A stretch of DNA of 64,000 nt from Yersinia intermedia (lineage in GTDB: Bacteria > Pseudomonadota > Gammaproteobacteria > Enterobacterales > Enterobacteriaceae). Location: NCBI RefSeq assembly GCF_900635455.1, contig NZ_LR134116.1, positions 2,418,001-2,482,000 of the forward strand, written 5' to 3'. A model generated the notes under the pieces. That model did not search any database. It saw nothing but the letters and a program-made list of their open reading frames with translations, and was not told where the DNA came from. Position numbers and translations under genes: made by a program. This document shows positions 61,217 to 64,000 of this stretch, piece after piece. Position 1 is the stretch's first letter, and each line of letters begins with the position of its first letter.

Positions 61217-61965
61217 AATTCACTAATCCTTTGCGTAAATTTATCCAAAAAAAATGACAGGCATGTAAACATGCACAAGGCTAGCTGTAGATATTATTCA
61301 ATATTAAATAAATTAATTGCATAAATTGCATTTAAAATAATTGAGAGGTAAATTATAAAAATTTATGACCGCGCAGAAATTAACACTGTAAAGCAGTATT
61401 TCTTACAAAAAACTGGAAAAACCTGCCTATTAACAGCTCGACATTACACATACTTTTAACAGACAACCATTCGTAGTTCTATGATATTTAATAACTATTT
61501 TTTATCCACCCCATTACAAAATCAGTTAACCTGCGCAGATAAAACAGCAGGACTCTTGGGGTTAAATCGCAAACCACAGTTACAAGACGCAAGCAATATT
61601 ATATTTTCAGCCTCAACTTAGTTTGTGGTTACTCCTTGAAAATAACGGGCTGAATTTAAATTAAACAGATGATAAAAGTTATAATTAATACATTTAAAAA
61701 TAACCAGCTCACCTTAAAAACCATATTTCCCACCATCTATCACGATTAACTAAAAAAACACAACGATAGATATTCAAATATTTTTAAAGAAATTAAAAAC
61801 CAGCAAGAATAAGTACATTTATTACCTAAATCATTAGCACGACTTTATTTCATTCTTATTGTCAAAAATATTATTAACTTTCTTTATTCTTTCTCCGTGC
61901 GTTACATTTTTATTCAGTATCTGCTAATATCTGAAATCATTTCTATCGAATAAACGGTGCTGACC
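61217..61965. other. AT-rich non-coding region between the LysR-type gene and xthA
   Basis: About 750 bases, very AT-rich, with stops in every frame. It holds the promoters of the LysR-type gene and of xthA. No integrase, insertion-sequence end or second copy of the tRNA tail is visible in it. Confidence 0.5.
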
Positions 61966-62772
61966 ATGAAGTTTGTCTCTTTTAATATCAATGGCCTACG
62001 TGCTCGACCACATCAACTAGCCGCGATCATCGAGCAACATCAACCAGATGTGATTGGCCTTCAGGAAACGAAAGTCCATGATGATATGTTTCCCCTTGAG
62101 GATGTCAGTCAGCATGGTTATCACGTTTTTTATCATGGGCAAAAAGGCCATTATGGTGTGGCGCTGTTAACCAAAAATGAGCCTTTAGCGGTTCGTCGTG
62201 GCTTCCCAACAGATGAAGAAGATGCTCAACGCCGTATTATTATGGCTGATATCGCAACATCAAATGGTCCCCTCACTGTTATTAATGGTTATTTCCCTCA
62301 GGGAGAAAGCCGTGATCACCCAATAAAATTCCCAGCAAAAGAGCGTTTTTACGCTGACCTACAGCAATACCTGGAGCAACAACTTTCAGCGGATGCTCAG
62401 GTACTGATTATGGGGGATTTAAATATCAGCCCAACTGATCTCGATATTGGTATCGGCGAAGATAGCCGTAAACGTTGGCTGCGAACCGGGAAGTGTTCAT
62501 TCCTGCCAGAAGAACGGGCCTGGCTGGCGCGATTACAAAACTGGGGGCTGGTTGATACATTCCGCGCAGCCAATCCTGAATGTAACGATCAATTTTCGTG
62601 GTTTGATTATCGCTCCCGTGGTTTTGATGAGAACAGAGGCCTGCGCATAGATTTATTGTTAGCAAGCCAGCCACTGGCTACCCGTTGTATTGCGACAGGG
62701 ATTGATTACGAAATTCGCGGTATGGAAAAACCCTCAGACCACGCGCCAGTATGGTCTGAATTCGCCCTCTGA
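61966..62772 (+). CDS. xthA: XthA, exonuclease III
   Basis: Main AP endonuclease and 3'-5' exonuclease of base excision repair. The catalytic residues are visible: [14 protein letters not shown] (residues 1-14), the metal glutamate in [11 protein letters not shown] (about residue 34), [13 protein letters not shown] (about residue 151) and the C-terminal KPSDHAPVW (about residue 259). The ATG at 61966 gives 268 residues as in E. coli; a GTG three codons upstream is unnecessary. No strong ribosome-binding site precedes it. Confidence 0.96.
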   Translation: MKFVSFNINGLRARPHQLAAIIEQHQPDVIGLQETKVHDDMFPLEDVSQHGYHVFYHGQKGHYGVALLTKNEPLAVRRGFPTDEEDAQRRIIMADIATSNGPLTVINGYFPQGESRDHPIKFPAKERFYADLQQYLEQQLSADAQVLIMGDLNISPTDLDIGIGEDSRKRWLRTGKCSFLPEERAWLARLQNWGLVDTFRAANPECNDQFSWFDYRSRGFDENRGLRIDLLLASQPLATRCIATGIDYEIRGMEKPSDHAPVWSEFAL

Positions 62773-62846
62773 TAACGGCAGTGGTAGTCCTGGCAGCACA
62801 GGCCTACCACTGGCAAATACGCGACCAAAGCTGGATAAACAAAAAA

Positions 62847-63233
62847 ATGATTGATGTTGTTGCCGCCATTATTGAACAAAATGGCAAAATTTTGTTAGCT
62901 CAACGGGATTCATGCCGTGATCAAGCAGGATTGTGGGAGTTTCCAGGGGGGAAAGTCGAGGCAGGGGAAAGCCAGCCTCAGGCTCTAATACGTGAATTGA
63001 CCGAAGAATTGAATATTGAGGCATCAGTGACCAGATATATTGCCACTAATCAATGGCATTCAGATAAACAGACCATCCGATTACACGCCTGGCTGATTGA
63101 GAGTTTCAGCGGTGAGCTGGCACTGCATTGTCACTCCGCTATCGTTTGGCTGGCACCAGAGGAGGCTTACCGTTACCCTCTGGCACCTGCCGATATTCCG
63201 CTTTTAGATGCTTTTATTGCCCAAAAACAGTAG
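62847..63233 (+). CDS. nudG: NudG, CTP pyrophosphohydrolase (Nudix)
   Basis: Nudix hydrolase; E. coli NudG acts on pyrimidine (deoxy)nucleotides including oxidised or methylated forms. The Nudix box reads GGKVEAGESQPQALIRELTEEL (split: GGKVEAGESQ, then REL-TEEL), near residues 36-57. From the ATG at 62847 it has 128 residues beginning MIDVVAAIIEQNGKILLAQR, like the E. coli protein; a GTG at 62781 would add 22 residues. Close to xthA, ynjH and topB, the E. coli neighbourhood. Confidence 0.91.
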   Translation: MIDVVAAIIEQNGKILLAQRDSCRDQAGLWEFPGGKVEAGESQPQALIRELTEELNIEASVTRYIATNQWHSDKQTIRLHAWLIESFSGELALHCHSAIVWLAPEEAYRYPLAPADIPLLDAFIAQKQ

Positions 63234-63237
63234 CCCG

Positions 63238-63528
63238 TTATCTGGTCAACCGCTTCCAAATCAATGGATTGGTACCTACTACACTGCTATCACGCACACA
63301 CTGCAACACTTCTCCTTCAACGCGCAATACAGCACCTTCAGAATAATTCTGATTTTGATACACACAGCAGCGGGTACAAGGATTGTTGTTCGTGTTGCGA
63401 TTGGATGAGTTATTCCATACCTCTGGTGGCAGAGGAACAACAACATCAACATTGTTACGATTAGCCATAGCAGCACCAGACATAAACGAGGAAAAACCAA
63501 TACAACTTAGCAATAACCATGTTCTCAT
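63238..63528 (-). CDS. ynjH: YnjH, small periplasmic DUF1496 protein
   Basis: Product of 96 residues with a signal peptide ([22 protein letters not shown]). The mature part carries [20 protein letters not shown], the DUF1496 cysteine motif, and ends [18 protein letters not shown]. Function unknown. Its ATG overlaps the topB stop (ATGA), implying translational coupling, and it is convergent with nudG. In E. coli gdhA and ynjI lie between ynjH and topB; here the two genes touch. Confidence 0.9.
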   Translation of the reverse strand: MRTWLLLSCIGFSSFMSGAAMANRNNVDVVVPLPPEVWNNSSNRNTNNNPCTRCCVYQNQNYSEGAVLRVEGEVLQCVRDSSVVGTNPLIWKRLTR

Positions 63529-64000
63529 GACTTATTCTCCTTGGCTTTAGATGGTGCTTTTTTACGTTTCTTTATCGCCCCAGACGGTGCCGCTGGCAAC
63601 CCACGAAATACCTGAGGTGAGCGATTTTGTTTTGCCTGACTGATTAAATCTTGCAATGTTGCCACCAGTGGCTGCATGAAATCCTGATATCGGCAATTTT
63701 TCTCACTGATTTGTGTCAGTGTCGATTCCCAATGTGCAGTCATATCTGGCCGTGCTGCAATATCAGGCAGCGCGTGAATCAATGCTCTTCCCGCTGGGCT
63801 TGCGTGGATATAACGCCCTTTTTTGAATAAAAAAGTACGTTTGAAAAGCAGTTCAATAATCCCGGCGCGCGTGGCCTCAGTACCCAGACCATCCGTTGCG
63901 CGTAACACTTTTTTCAGCTCTTTGTCCTGCACAAATCGCGCGATCCCGGTCATAGCAGACAACAAACTGGCATCGGTAAATGGCCTTGGCGGCTGGGTTT
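63525..64000 (-). CDS. topB: TopB, DNA topoisomerase III, C-terminal part (cut by window edge)
   Basis: Type IA topoisomerase active in decatenation. The frame stays open from the stop at 63525 to the window end (about 158 codons). It shows [34 protein letters not shown] and [19 protein letters not shown], the conserved segment of the TopB core end, followed by the [13 protein letters not shown] block. A short basic tail ([11 protein letters not shown]) ends the protein. The N-terminal TOPRIM and active-site parts are outside the window. Confidence 0.93.
   Translation of the reverse strand, partial: TQPPRPFTDASLLSAMTGIARFVQDKELKKVLRATDGLGTEATRAGIIELLFKRTFLFKKGRYIHASPAGRALIHALPDIAARPDMTAHWESTLTQISEKNCRYQDFMQPLVATLQDLISQAKQNRSPQVFRGLPAAPSGAIKKRKKAPSKAKENKS

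Overview
The window looks like a chromosomal segment of an enterobacterium, most likely a Yersinia species of the Y. enterocolitica group. Almost every protein is close to its Escherichia coli counterpart. The gene order largely follows the E. coli lapB-topA-trp-tonB-opp-adhE-hns-purU segment with local losses and gains. Three features point to Yersinia or a near relative: trpG and trpD are separate genes, the intergenic spaces carry an imperfectly palindromic repeat family of the Yersinia type, and ugd sits where E. coli has galU. The species call is inference; the family-level call is strong.

Layout. 1-8.4 kb: lapB (cut by the left edge), lapA, pgpB, ribA, acnA, an AT-rich orphan gene and cysB. 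8.8-18 kb: topA, yciN, sohB, yciK, btuR, rluB, yciO and rnm. 18-25 kb: the complete trp operon with promoter/operator, leader peptide and attenuator, then trpE, trpG, trpD, trpCF, trpB, trpA. 25-35.5 kb: small envelope and iron-related genes (a BON lipoprotein, ompW, a Cys-cluster protein, yciC, a SulP transporter, yciB, yciA, tonB, yciI), a zinc-ribbon protein, an orphan 87-residue protein, an EAL-domain protein and the very short yciY. 35.7-46.7 kb: clsA, yciU, oppFDCB with two tandem oppA-type binding-protein genes, and ychE. 47-59 kb: adhE, tdk, hns, ugd, rssB, rssA, a broken GNAT acetyltransferase gene, ychJ and purU. 59.2-60.3 kb: two identical tRNA-Tyr genes in an array of about 170-bp repeats, each carrying a copy of the tRNA 3' end. 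60.3-62 kb: an AT-rich LysR-type regulator and AT-rich non-coding DNA. 62-64 kb: xthA, nudG, ynjH and topB (cut by the right edge).

Most of the window is housekeeping: LPS and phospholipid homeostasis (lapAB, pgpB, clsA), tryptophan synthesis, DNA topology and nucleoid structure (topA, topB, hns), oligopeptide uptake (opp), iron and vitamin B12 uptake energy (tonB, with btuR using the cobalamin), fermentation (adhE) and RpoS turnover (rssB). The parts that depart from this backbone are the tRNA-Tyr repeat array and the AT-rich regulator abutting its truncated last copy, the AT-rich orphan between acnA and cysB, a four-copy 124-bp tandem repeat beside ompW, and a trp leader that appears lengthened by a copy of the same repeat family. 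I found no CRISPR array, no complete insertion sequence, no prophage and no recognisable defence system.
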